Assembly: GCA_024224995.1 (NCBI GenBank)
Contig: JAAENB010001230.1
Coordinates: forward strand, 1-26,688
Origin: a bacterium
Lineage (GTDB): Bacteria > Spirochaetota > UBA4802 > UBA5550
Direction of reading: 5' to 3'
Length of the DNA stretch: 26,688 nt
The notes under the pieces are model-generated. The model worked only from the letters and a program-made list of their open reading frames with translations. It searched no databases and was not told the origin of the DNA. Both the position numbers and the translations under genes were made by a program. Shown here in pieces: positions 13,954-21,800 of this stretch. The stretch's first letter is position 1. Every line of letters starts with the position of its first letter.

Positions 13954-15994
13954 CCCTGTTTCTCCCGTTTTCTTTGGCTCTATATAATGCTTTATCGGCT
14001 CTTTCTATAAAATTATCAATATTTTCTTCAGAGTCGAATATAGTTACACCAAAGCTACAGGTAACAGTGCCTACAATATCAAAGTTAATCTCCTCTACTC
14101 TTCCCCTGACTTTCTCAGCAATTTTTCGCGCGTCTTCCAGGTTGGTACAGGGAAGCAGGGTAATAAATTCCTCTCCGCCCCAGCGGGCTAAAAGATCGGT
14201 TTTCCGGATACTTGTTTTTACCGCGTTCGTTAGCATTATTAGTATGATATCGCCAACCTGGTGTCCATAGGTATCGTTGATTTTTTTAAAATTGTCAATA
14301 TCAAAAAAGATCAATGACAGGTCGGTTTCGCAGATTTTTGCTGCTTCTATTTGTTGAGCGAGTATCTCATTGAATTTTCTCCTGTTATAGACCTTGGTTA
14401 AAGAATCAAGGGTTGCTTTTTTCTCAAGATCCTGGGTTCTTCGCTCTAATTGAGTCACATCGGAGAAGACAATAACATATCGCTCCTCATCTATTGATAA
14501 TTTGCTAACATGAACAGAAAATATCCTGGGGCTGTCGAAACCATTGGGTTGAAATGCCATGAGATTTTGTAAATTATGACTGTTCAATACTGTCTCAATC
14601 CAGTGGTTTTCTTTGCTTTTTGAGATATAGCCTTCGCTTTCAATGCATACATCTGTTACACAGGTGTAGCGCTTGCGAAAATCATCAAGTTTTTGATAAT
14701 TAAAGAAATCGAGAAAGCTCTCATTCGTGTGAAGTATTTCATTTTTGTCGGCGACAATTATCATGTTGCTTTGAGAATCAAGTATCGATTGAAGGTATAC
14801 TCTCTGGTTGTATAACTCTTTTTCCATCCTTTTTTTGTCGGTGATATCATTAAAAACAATAATATCACCAATATTTTCACCCTGTTTATTGTTAACTTCG
14901 GAATAACTAAAGGTGATATGCTTTTTTTCCCCGTCACAGGCTACCAGTATTGGTTCCAGGTCAAGAGAGCCGTTTAAAACATCCACTCCGTCTTCATATA
15001 TAACATTAAAGACTTTTTCCACGGGCATGCCAATGGCATCTTGTTGTTTCCATCCTGTTACCTCTTCCGCAATTCTGTTTACCAGAACTACTTTCCTCTC
15101 CGTATCGGTTGTTATGATACCGTCATCAATACTTCTAAGAGTAGTCGCGAAATTTTCCCATTCGCTCTGGAACCATTCAATTTCTTCAGCCAGCTTAAGA
15201 TCGGTCCAGTCACCGCCAATAGCCTGGTACTCTATGATACTGCTGTCATGGTCGAACAGGCCCTGGACCGTCCATACAAGATATCTTTTTTCATTATTCT
15301 TGAAAGAATAGTTTTCGTATGTCCCTGTTGGGTCTTCCGGGCTCAGAGAGTATAGAAGATCATGAAAGCGTTTCTGGTCCGACTCAGGAACAAATTTCAT
15401 GAGTGATTCTCCCAGGATATCAATTCTATCCATATTGAGATAATTGCAGCAGCCTTCGTTCACGAAGGTTATTGTTTTATCTCCGGGGAGAAAACGGAGC
15501 ACCATGAGCGGAGAACTGTCTATAACATCGCGAAATCGTTCTTCGGCGTCATCGGTTATTTTTTTTGCTTTTTTTCTTTTTTCGTTGTTCTTTTTTTGAA
15601 GAACGGATTTTTGTATTGAGTGGAGTAAAAAGTCGAATAAATTTTTGACATCTACCAGGGGTTTTGAAAAATATTCGAATGCTCCGGCTTTAATGGCTTT
15701 TGGGCCAAAATCTTCCCCATTCTCGCCGGTAAATATTATTACCGGTATTGTTATATTCATTTTTTTTATTTTTTCTATTATCTCAATTCCTGAAGTGTCG
15801 GGAAGGTTATTGTCAAGAAGGATGCAGTCGAAATCTTTTTCCTTTATTGTATTAATAGCGGAATAACCGGAGTGAACCTGTTCAAGGGAAAACCGGTGCT
15901 GATGTTTTTTGATAATTCGATCAATCATCCTGGCGGTTTCAGAGCCGTCATATACCGTCAGTAATGAGATTTTATTTGTTATGCTGTTTTCCAT
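13940..15994 (-). CDS. Response regulator with PAS domains and a GGDEF diguanylate cyclase
   Basis: 684 aa, cytoplasmic. Residues about 9-130 are a receiver domain: FDCILLDNNLPD has phospho-acceptor Asp61, FTGEN has Thr89 and YFSKP has Lys111. The acidic pocket normally has two acids, but here reads VYDGS (only Asp16). A charged coiled linker follows, then three PAS-like domains (about 155-275, 280-400 and 405-520). The C-terminal GGDEF domain has an intact GGEEF active site (606-610) and the RKTD inhibitory I-site (597-600) five residues before it, so product inhibition is expected. It would make c-di-GMP in response to phosphorylation and PAS-sensed signals. No partner kinase is adjacent. 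endA follows with a 14-bp overlap. Confidence 0.93.
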   Translation of the reverse strand: MENSITNKISLLTVYDGSETARMIDRIIKKHQHRFSLEQVHSGYSAINTIKEKDFDCILLDNNLPDTSGIEIIEKIKKMNITIPVIIFTGENGEDFGPKAIKAGAFEYFSKPLVDVKNLFDFLLHSIQKSVLQKKNNEKRKKAKKITDDAEERFRDVIDSSPLMVLRFLPGDKTITFVNEGCCNYLNMDRIDILGESLMKFVPESDQKRFHDLLYSLSPEDPTGTYENYSFKNNEKRYLVWTVQGLFDHDSSIIEYQAIGGDWTDLKLAEEIEWFQSEWENFATTLRSIDDGIITTDTERKVVLVNRIAEEVTGWKQQDAIGMPVEKVFNVIYEDGVDVLNGSLDLEPILVACDGEKKHITFSYSEVNNKQGENIGDIIVFNDITDKKRMEKELYNQRVYLQSILDSQSNMIIVADKNEILHTNESFLDFFNYQKLDDFRKRYTCVTDVCIESEGYISKSKENHWIETVLNSHNLQNLMAFQPNGFDSPRIFSVHVSKLSIDEERYVIVFSDVTQLERRTQDLEKKATLDSLTKVYNRRKFNEILAQQIEAAKICETDLSLIFFDIDNFKKINDTYGHQVGDIILIMLTNAVKTSIRKTDLLARWGGEEFITLLPCTNLEDARKIAEKVRGRVEEINFDIVGTVTCSFGVTIFDSEENIDNFIERADKALYRAKENGRNRVETS

Positions 15995-16129
15995 TTTTGC
16001 CTGAGTTTTGAGAAATATCCTTTTTGCATACAGGTATTAGTTAGTATATTGGCACAGAAAAAGGAAGAAATCAAGAAGAAAAAGAGTTAATAGAAAAATT
16101 GAGAAGATTAAGAAGATTAAGAAATAAAG

Positions 16130-16156
16130 AGGCAGGGGACTACTTGTCCCCTGCCT
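16130..16156 (-). terminator. Rho-independent terminator of the 34-aa gene
   Basis: A perfect 11-bp stem, AGGCAGGGGAC with GTCCCCTGCCT, around a 5-base loop. On the minus strand it is followed by CTTTATTTCTT. It lies 45 bp past the stop codon of the short gene; on the plus strand no T-run follows. Confidence 0.75.
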
Positions 16157-16201
16157 GTTAACTATGGGAGGAGTTATCTCAAGAACTTATTTTGATACCA
16201 T

Positions 16202-16306
16202 CTAGATCCAGGAAAAACTACCGAAATAATTTTCCAGGTTATTTTTACTGACACTTGCTGTGATTGAACATTCTTCGTTTATGCAGAATTTATATTGATC
16301 TTTCAT
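16202..16306 (-). CDS. Short gene encoding a 34-residue peptide of unknown function
   Basis: The peptide begins MKDQYKFCINEECS, continues ITASVSKNNLEN and ends YFGSFSWI before a TAG. The start is backed by a near-perfect ribosome site, AGAAGGAG, 6 nt before the ATG. A consensus promoter lies upstream (16387-16359) and a strong hairpin terminator downstream (16156-16130), so it is a complete one-gene transcription unit. The peptide has no signal sequence or membrane segment. It has two cysteines five apart (Cys8, Cys13), a Ser/Thr-rich middle and an aromatic C-terminus, features compatible with a modified-peptide precursor or signalling peptide. No modification enzyme or dedicated exporter is next to it, so this role is speculation. 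It could also be a small regulatory protein. Confidence 0.6.
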   Translation of the reverse strand: MKDQYKFCINEECSITASVSKNNLENYFGSFSWI

Positions 16307-16358
16307 ACCGTACTCCTTCTGATTCTTAGGCCGAACTAACTTTCTTAGGTATGACTAA

Positions 16359-16387
16359 AATATACTAAATAAATTCCTGTTCGTCAA
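16359..16387 (-). promoter_or_regulatory. Predicted strong promoter for the 34-aa gene
   Basis: On the minus strand TTGACG (16387-16382), 17 bases, TATATT (16364-16359). The transcript would start near 16352 and carry a leader of about 45 nt before the ATG at 16306. Confidence 0.65.
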
Positions 16388-16469
16388 GAGCAAAGATGAA
16401 TTTTTTTGATATTTACAAATTTTTTTTGATTTTCATTCCCATTACGATTGACAGGCAGCAGAGCCCATG

Positions 16470-16492
16470 TTTTACCATTTATTCCGGTAAAA
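16470..16492. promoter_or_regulatory. 7-bp inverted repeat before the EamA transporter gene
   Basis: TTTTACC and GGTAAAA flank a 9-base centre, just upstream of the AGGAGG ribosome site. A TTGACA at 16448-16453 lies suitably upstream but its -10 (around 16471) is poor. The repeat may be an operator or leader hairpin. Confidence 0.35.
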
Positions 16493-16514
16493 ACTTAATC
16501 CAGGAGGCTTTTTT

Positions 16515-17435
16515 TTGAAAAAACTGTCTCAAACTCGAATAATTATTCTGGCGATAGTTGCCTGCCTCTTATGGTCAACCGCTTTTGTTGGAGTAAAAGT
16601 GGGTTTGAAATATACGACTCCTCTTTTTTTTGCCGGTACCAGGTTTATGATCGCGGGCTTGATCCTCCTTCCTTTTTGCGGCAGGATCAGTAATTATTTT
16701 AAAACAGTTAGGTCAAACTTTAAAATGATACTCCTCTTAAGTGTCTTTCAGACTTTTATTTTGTATGGTATCCTTTATTTCAGTATGACCCTTGCTCCCG
16801 GAGCCCTTGTGGCGATAGTTATCGGGTCATCTCCATTGATCACTGCTATTATGTCACATTTTTTAATGCATGATGACACAATGACCCTGAATAAATTATC
16901 GGCCTTGCTTGTGGGTATGGGAGGGGTTGTTTTTCTTGCGATTAGCAGGAAACCCTGGACTTCAGGGGGATTTAAGGAATTTATTGCTCTCGCGTTCTTG
17001 CTTGTGGGTTCCATCTCTTCCGCCTTTGGCAATATTCTTGTGGCAAAAGATAAAAACAAAATAAATCCATTGATCTTAAACTCTTCTCAAATTTTTATTG
17101 GCGGATTTTTGCTTTTTATGCTTTCATTGCCCCTTGAAGGGGTTCAGACCATCATCTATCCTGCTGAATTTTACGCGGCCCTGGCCTGGCTTTCTTTTTT
17201 ATCGGCAGCTGCATTTTCTCTATGGTTTTACCTGTTAAAAGTTCCCGGAGTCAAAGTCTCGGAGCTGAATGTGTGGAAATTTATTATCCCGGTTTTTGGC
17301 GCGGCTCTAAGCTGGCTGCTGCTCCCCGATGAAACTCCGGAATGGATGTCGGTCCTGGGCATGATCTGTGTTGCTTCTTCTATCATACTGTTTAATTTTC
17401 GTGTTACGGGGAAAGAGAAACGGCCGGAATTATAA
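16515..17435 (+). CDS. EamA/DMT-family inner-membrane transporter
   Basis: 306 aa starting with TTG, supported by a full AGGAGG 7 nt upstream; no ATG occurs in frame for the first 40 codons. About ten hydrophobic segments form two EamA halves of roughly 140 residues each. Marks include LLWSTAFVGVKVGLKYTTPL near the start, FAGTRFMIAGLILLPF, then MTLAPGALVAIVIGSSPL, and NVWKFIIPVFGAALSWLLL with a closing helix in the second half. Members of this superfamily export amino acids, metabolites or nucleotide sugars; the substrate cannot be told. Its gene is followed by lspA, which has its own promoter. Confidence 0.9.
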   Translation: MKKLSQTRIIILAIVACLLWSTAFVGVKVGLKYTTPLFFAGTRFMIAGLILLPFCGRISNYFKTVRSNFKMILLLSVFQTFILYGILYFSMTLAPGALVAIVIGSSPLITAIMSHFLMHDDTMTLNKLSALLVGMGGVVFLAISRKPWTSGGFKEFIALAFLLVGSISSAFGNILVAKDKNKINPLILNSSQIFIGGFLLFMLSLPLEGVQTIIYPAEFYAALAWLSFLSAAAFSLWFYLLKVPGVKVSELNVWKFIIPVFGAALSWLLLPDETPEWMSVLGMICVASSIILFNFRVTGKEKRPEL

Positions 17436-17440
17436 TTAAT

Positions 17441-17470
17441 TTGACTTTTTTGTAACAATTGTTCTACTAT
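17441..17470 (+). promoter_or_regulatory. Predicted promoter for lspA
   Basis: TTGACT (17441-17446), 18 bases, TACTAT (17465-17470). The possible TTG start at 17470 falls on the -10 box, which argues for the ATG at 17500 as the true lspA start. Confidence 0.5.
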
Positions 17471-17499
17471 TGAGTCTATTAAACAAAGGTGTATCTTCT

Positions 17500-18027
17500 A
17501 TGAAATTTTTATCAAAATATTTATCGCGCTTCCTGATCGTTATTTTTCTTGTTTCTCTGCATATTGGATGTGATCAATCAACAAAAAAGATCGCGAAAAA
17601 GGAATTACAGCATAAGGGTACTGTTCAACTTGTTGATAATTTTTTTGTACTAAAATATGCTGAAAATAAAGGAGCATTTTTGAGCATGTTCTCCAAACTT
17701 TCTAAAAACATGCGCACCCTGCTGTTAATGATCCTGCCGCTGATTGTGCTGGTCATTTTATCGGGTTATATTATTTTTAATAAAAACCTTACATTCCCGG
17801 AGATTTTTGCCTTTTGCTGTATTATCGGCGGTGGAGGTGGGAATCTTGTTGATAGGATCTATAATGGGTATGTTATCGATTTTATGAATCTTGGGATTGG
17901 CAGCAATTTCAGAACAGGGATATTCAATTTCGCGGACCTGTCCATTATGCTTGGTACCGCTCTGATCCTTCTTCACCTGGTACGAACCCGGGATGAACAA
18001 GTAAAAATCAGGCTGCCGCGGGATTAA
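17500..18027 (+). CDS. lspA: Lipoprotein signal peptidase II
   Basis: 175 aa, normal for LspA, an inner-membrane aspartyl protease that removes signal peptides from lipoproteins after lipidation of the Cys. Four hydrophobic segments and all five conserved boxes are visible: CDQSTKK, YAENKGAF, GGGGGNLVDRI, GYVIDFMNL and FNFADLSI. The last two hold the catalytic aspartates, Asp127 and Asp146, 19 residues apart as in characterised enzymes. The ATG at 17500 has AAGG about 10 nt upstream. It would process the two lipoproteins predicted in this window. The 3' end overlaps the convergent gene at 18024 by 4 bp. Confidence 0.95.
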   Translation: MKFLSKYLSRFLIVIFLVSLHIGCDQSTKKIAKKELQHKGTVQLVDNFFVLKYAENKGAFLSMFSKLSKNMRTLLLMILPLIVLVILSGYIIFNKNLTFPEIFAFCCIIGGGGGNLVDRIYNGYVIDFMNLGIGSNFRTGIFNFADLSIMLGTALILLHLVRTRDEQVKIRLPRD

Positions 18028-18374
18028 TATGCTGCTACTGTTTTGGCAATAACCTGCATTGAAGGATAATCATCTTCTTGCAAAAACTGAAAAAGAGTAT
18101 AATCCCTTTGATCGGACAATTCATGGGCTCTCCTTTTGAAAACCTGCGAACAAAATGGAGAATTCGTATTCAGTCTACACAGGCAGGTTACCCCGGTAGT
18201 GCCGTTGTCTATGAATCCCACAACACTGGTAAATGTCATATCCGCGGTTTCATCGTTCCGGAGTTTTACTGTAACGGTCAATTCATCCTCTTTTTTATAA
18301 TACGAAATAATTTCCGACTCCGATAAGTTGAGTCCAAGATCGATATATGTTTTGTTGTTCATTCGGAATGACAC
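18024..18374 (-). CDS. Unknown small protein with a repeat-derived ribosome site
   Basis: 116 aa from the GTG at 18374. An ATG four codons in (18362) is the alternative. GAGAG at the edge of the 74-bp repeat lies 6 nt before the GTG, the same arrangement seen before recX. The sequence is acidic and mixed alpha/beta (DELTVTVKLRNDETADMTFT), with two cysteines in TCLC and one in PFCSQVF; there is no signal peptide. The pattern is that of a small soluble beta-sheet protein. I recognise no family. It ends with a 4-bp overlap with lspA. Confidence 0.6.
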   Translation of the reverse strand: MSFRMNNKTYIDLGLNLSESEIISYYKKEDELTVTVKLRNDETADMTFTSVVGFIDNGTTGVTCLCRLNTNSPFCSQVFKRRAHELSDQRDYTLFQFLQEDDYPSMQVIAKTVAAY

Positions 18375-18380
18375 CTCTCT

Positions 18381-18454
18381 CTCTCAAGAAACTCTTTTTA
18401 AATAGGACCGGTTTCCGAAGATTTTATCCCGGGGCTCTGTTCTGTTTCACGGGG
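18381..18454. repeat. Dispersed 74-bp repeat, copy 1
   Basis: Aligned base for base with 26615-26688 there are 68 identities in 74 and no gaps. The copy lies immediately upstream of the minus-strand gene at 18024-18374 and supplies its ribosome-binding GAGAG. Its right part also forms one arm of a larger hairpin (18442-18474: CTGTTTC/GAAACAG plus GGGTT/AACCC). No terminal target-site duplication is evident. Confidence 0.85.
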
Positions 18455-18814
18455 TTTTTAACCCTGGGAAACAGAAAAGGCTCCGGTTAATATCCCCAAA
18501 CAGAAACCGATCCATATATATAAACAGCTTCTTCCATATTTTTTCCCGGCCATCCGGTGTCTGAGCGGAGCCGAAGACCCGGGTCCACACTCTTCAATAA
18601 ATAGATAATTATTATATATAAACCATACATTGAAAGAGCAAGAGTTTTTTTCTAAATCGGGGAAAACAGGTACGGATTTGTCCCCATACTTTTCTAAAAA
18701 AATCCTTTACGGATGTTGTGTATTTTCAGCATTTAATTAATAAAAGAATAGACAAGTCTAAAAAATTCCGGATGAATGATAGCCTGTAGCCCTGACAGGG
18801 CAGGAGATATTTAC
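18455..18814. other. Non-coding stretch between the unknown gene and the transglutaminase gene
   Basis: It holds the distal arm of the repeat hairpin (to 18474), a GACCCGGGTC palindrome near 18577, a possible minus-strand promoter (18641-18613, TTGCTC, 17 bases, TATATA) and a short GCCCTG/CAGGGC hairpin (18789-18801) directly before the ribosome site of the next gene. A 31-codon hydrophobic frame on the minus strand (18553-18458) lacks a ribosome site and is not called a gene. Confidence 0.4.
18613..18641 (-). promoter_or_regulatory. Possible promoter for the gene at 18024-18374
   Basis: Minus strand TTGCTC (18641-18636), 17 bases, TATATA (18618-18613). If used, the leader would be about 230 nt and would contain the whole repeat and its hairpin. 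Confidence 0.25.
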
Positions 18815-21800
18815 ATGTTAAAATCAAGAAATTATATTATAGTATTTATATGCTGCATTCTGCTATTACCCGCGGCAGGCTTTGCCGCTGGTGATAAAGA
18901 TTACCCTGTTGAGATCTTACTGGAAGAAGGAAAATTCTTTTATAACAAAAAAGGGATACGGCGATATATTTTTAAAAGAAAATACCGTGTATTAACCCAG
19001 AAAGGGGTAAACGAATGGAATTATGTTAATGCCTCCTGGCATTCATGGTATCAAAAAAAGCCCGAAATAAAAGTAAAAGTAACTTCTCCAAAGGGTACCG
19101 TTCGCTACCTGGACCCAAAAACACTTGGCGAAGTGGCTGCCAGGCAAAAATCAAGGTTGATATATACAGATACAAGAACAATACGCGGTCCCATGCCGGC
19201 GATTGAAATTGGCAGCATTGTGGAGGAGACCTATATCCAACAGGATACAATCGCTTTTTTTAAAGCAGGCAGCCGTCAATGGTATACCATTGGCAGAAAT
19301 ATACCAATCAAGCATGCAAAGTTGTATATTGACCTTCCTTCAAGCGTACCATTTAAATATAAGCTTTATAACCTGAACAGTAAACCAGAGGTTAAAAGAA
19401 AAAACGGACGCGTATCCTATTCTTTTGACAAAAGAAATGTCCCGGGAATGGAATATCCCCCTCTTTACCGGCCTCCAGGCAGTTCCCATTGGCCTTCCGT
19501 GGAGTTCTCAACAGTACCGGATTGGAATAAGGTCGCCAGGATCTATAATTCCATAGTAAAACAGCAGCTGAAAGATGATTCCCGGGTAAACAGCCTGGTC
19601 TCCGGGGCTGCCAGAGGAAAAAGCAAGAACATTGAGTTGATAAAAAAACTTGTTAAGAGAATGCATGGTGAGGTGAGGTATACGGGCCTTGAATTTGGCG
19701 ATGCTTCCATTATTCCCCGTAGTCCAAATAAGGTACTGGAAAGAAGATATGGAGATTGTAAGGAAAAATCCGCTCTCCTGGTTGCGATGCTGCGAAAAGT
19801 GGGAATTAAAGCCCATATAGTTCTTCTTAACGCGGGTTTTGGTTCTGATGTGTCAAAGGATATGCCCGGCATTGAATTTTTTAATCATGCTATTGTATAT
19901 GTGCCTGCTCCATATAGACTCTGGATAGATCCAACAGCGGAGTTTACCGCGGTTGGGGAGCTTCCCCTGCCGGACCAGGAGCGCTATGCCCTGATTATTG
20001 ACCCAAAAACCAGGAGCCTGGTGCGGACTCCGGGCAGAAGATCGAGGCAAAACAGGGTGACCTTAACAAGAGATGTTTTTCTTTCTCAGCTTGGTAAGTC
20101 CAGCATAAAGGAAACAATGGAAGCGACCGGTCCTTTCGCGTCCTCCTTGCGATCCTACTACGACGAACAGGGGCATAAAAATATTAACAAAATATTTTCC
20201 AACTATGTTGAAAAAAAATTATACTCACAAAATTATAAAAATTTTCGTTATACCGATCCCTATGATTTCTCAAAAATATTTTCTTATACGTTAACCGCGA
20301 CCGGCAGCAGAATCGGGTATACCAGTGTTGAGGATGCCGAAATTGAACTGCCCATTGGATTTATTATAACCAAATTTCCCAATCACTTAATGAATTTTAG
20401 CGGGTACGACGGAGAGAATGAAAGTGACGACTCGTACTGGAAAAAAAGAAAAACGGATCTGCTGCTGCCGGTTCCTCATACCAGTGAGCTGATATACAAT
20501 ATACACATACCCCCCGGGTTTGAATCAGTTAACCTGCCGGATAATGAAACAGTCAGGATTGGTGATTCGGTGATCCGGAAATCTTTTAATAAAAAAGGAT
20601 CACTTATTGTAGCGGCATTTAAAATGGACACCGGGCGAGGCAGGTATACTCCGGATCAATTAAAAAAACTCAGGAAAGAGTTATACCGAATCGGTTCAAA
20701 CAGTATGATTACCCTGAAATTTGTCTCTTCCGGGTTTCGGCTGGTAGAACAGGGTAAGGTCGGGGAGAGCGTTAAATTTTATAAAAAATTGATCGCGCGG
20801 TATCCGAAAGAACAGGGGAATTATATCCGGCTGGGTAATATTTTACTGGCTGCCGGTTTCAAGGATTCCTCAGTTTATTATTTGAGAAAAGCAATAGAGT
20901 TAGATAAAAAATCAATTGAAGCGTACATGGCTCTTGGATGGGCCTATCTGCATGATCCTTTTGGCCGGCAGTTTACCGGGTCTATCGAAAGAGAAAAGGC
21001 CATGAAGGTCTACGCTGAGGTTACCCGCTTAGATCCCGGTATTGGCAATGCCTGGCGTAATCTTGCTGTTCTGTCGGAATATGATAGCGACGGGAACCGG
21101 TTTAGTCCCAATTCCGATATTAAAAAGGCAGTTGTATATTACGAAAAATATCGCAAAAAGCTTAAACGCCATGATCTGGATTATAATTATATCCGGGCAT
21201 TATATCGTATTGGAGCATACAGCTCGATATTAAAGCTCAAAAAACAAACCTTTGCAACAAATGAATCCTGGGCAATATACCTGGCCGCGTTGACAATTAA
21301 ACAGGGCCTGCCCCCGCTATGGACCAGTCTTGACTCTATTTCATCAAATAAAGAGAACAGGGAAAAAATTCTGGAAATGACCGCGTATAACCTGGCAAGT
21401 ATCCGCTATTATAAGCAGTCATCTGAGATATTGCTGCGATTAAGTAAATTTTCACGTAATACAATTGAGTTCCAATCCAGGGCTGGATTTTTAGCCAACC
21501 TGAAAAGATGGGAAGAGGTTCCGGTTCATGAGAATAAACCTGAAGAGGTGGTGTTTAAACTGATGAAATTGATTTATCTCGATGAGATAAACAAAAAGAA
21601 TCTTGGGCAGGTCTATTCCAAAACGGTACTGGTGGAAAATAACCTGGAACGGCTGGAAAAAAGATATAAAAAGATCAGGAAGAATTTTGTTAGAAGAACA
21701 TCAAAGGAAGGAAGACTGCATACCGCGGTATTTGACGCCCTGTACACAAACATGAAATTTAAGGTGAGCGGTAATGACAGCCTGGGATACCGGGTTGTGG

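Noticed and set aside
14913..15355. Plus-strand frames opposite the diguanylate cyclase
   Set aside because: They are antisense to clearly conserved PAS-encoding sequence, without ribosome sites or domains.
16081..16130. Short direct repeats AAGATTAAG near 16103-16121
   Set aside because: Only two short units in AT-rich DNA; no spacers or array structure, so not CRISPR or a mobile element.
18381..18454. Reading the 74-bp repeat as an insertion sequence end
   Set aside because: There is no transposase, no matching inverted end and no target duplication in the window.
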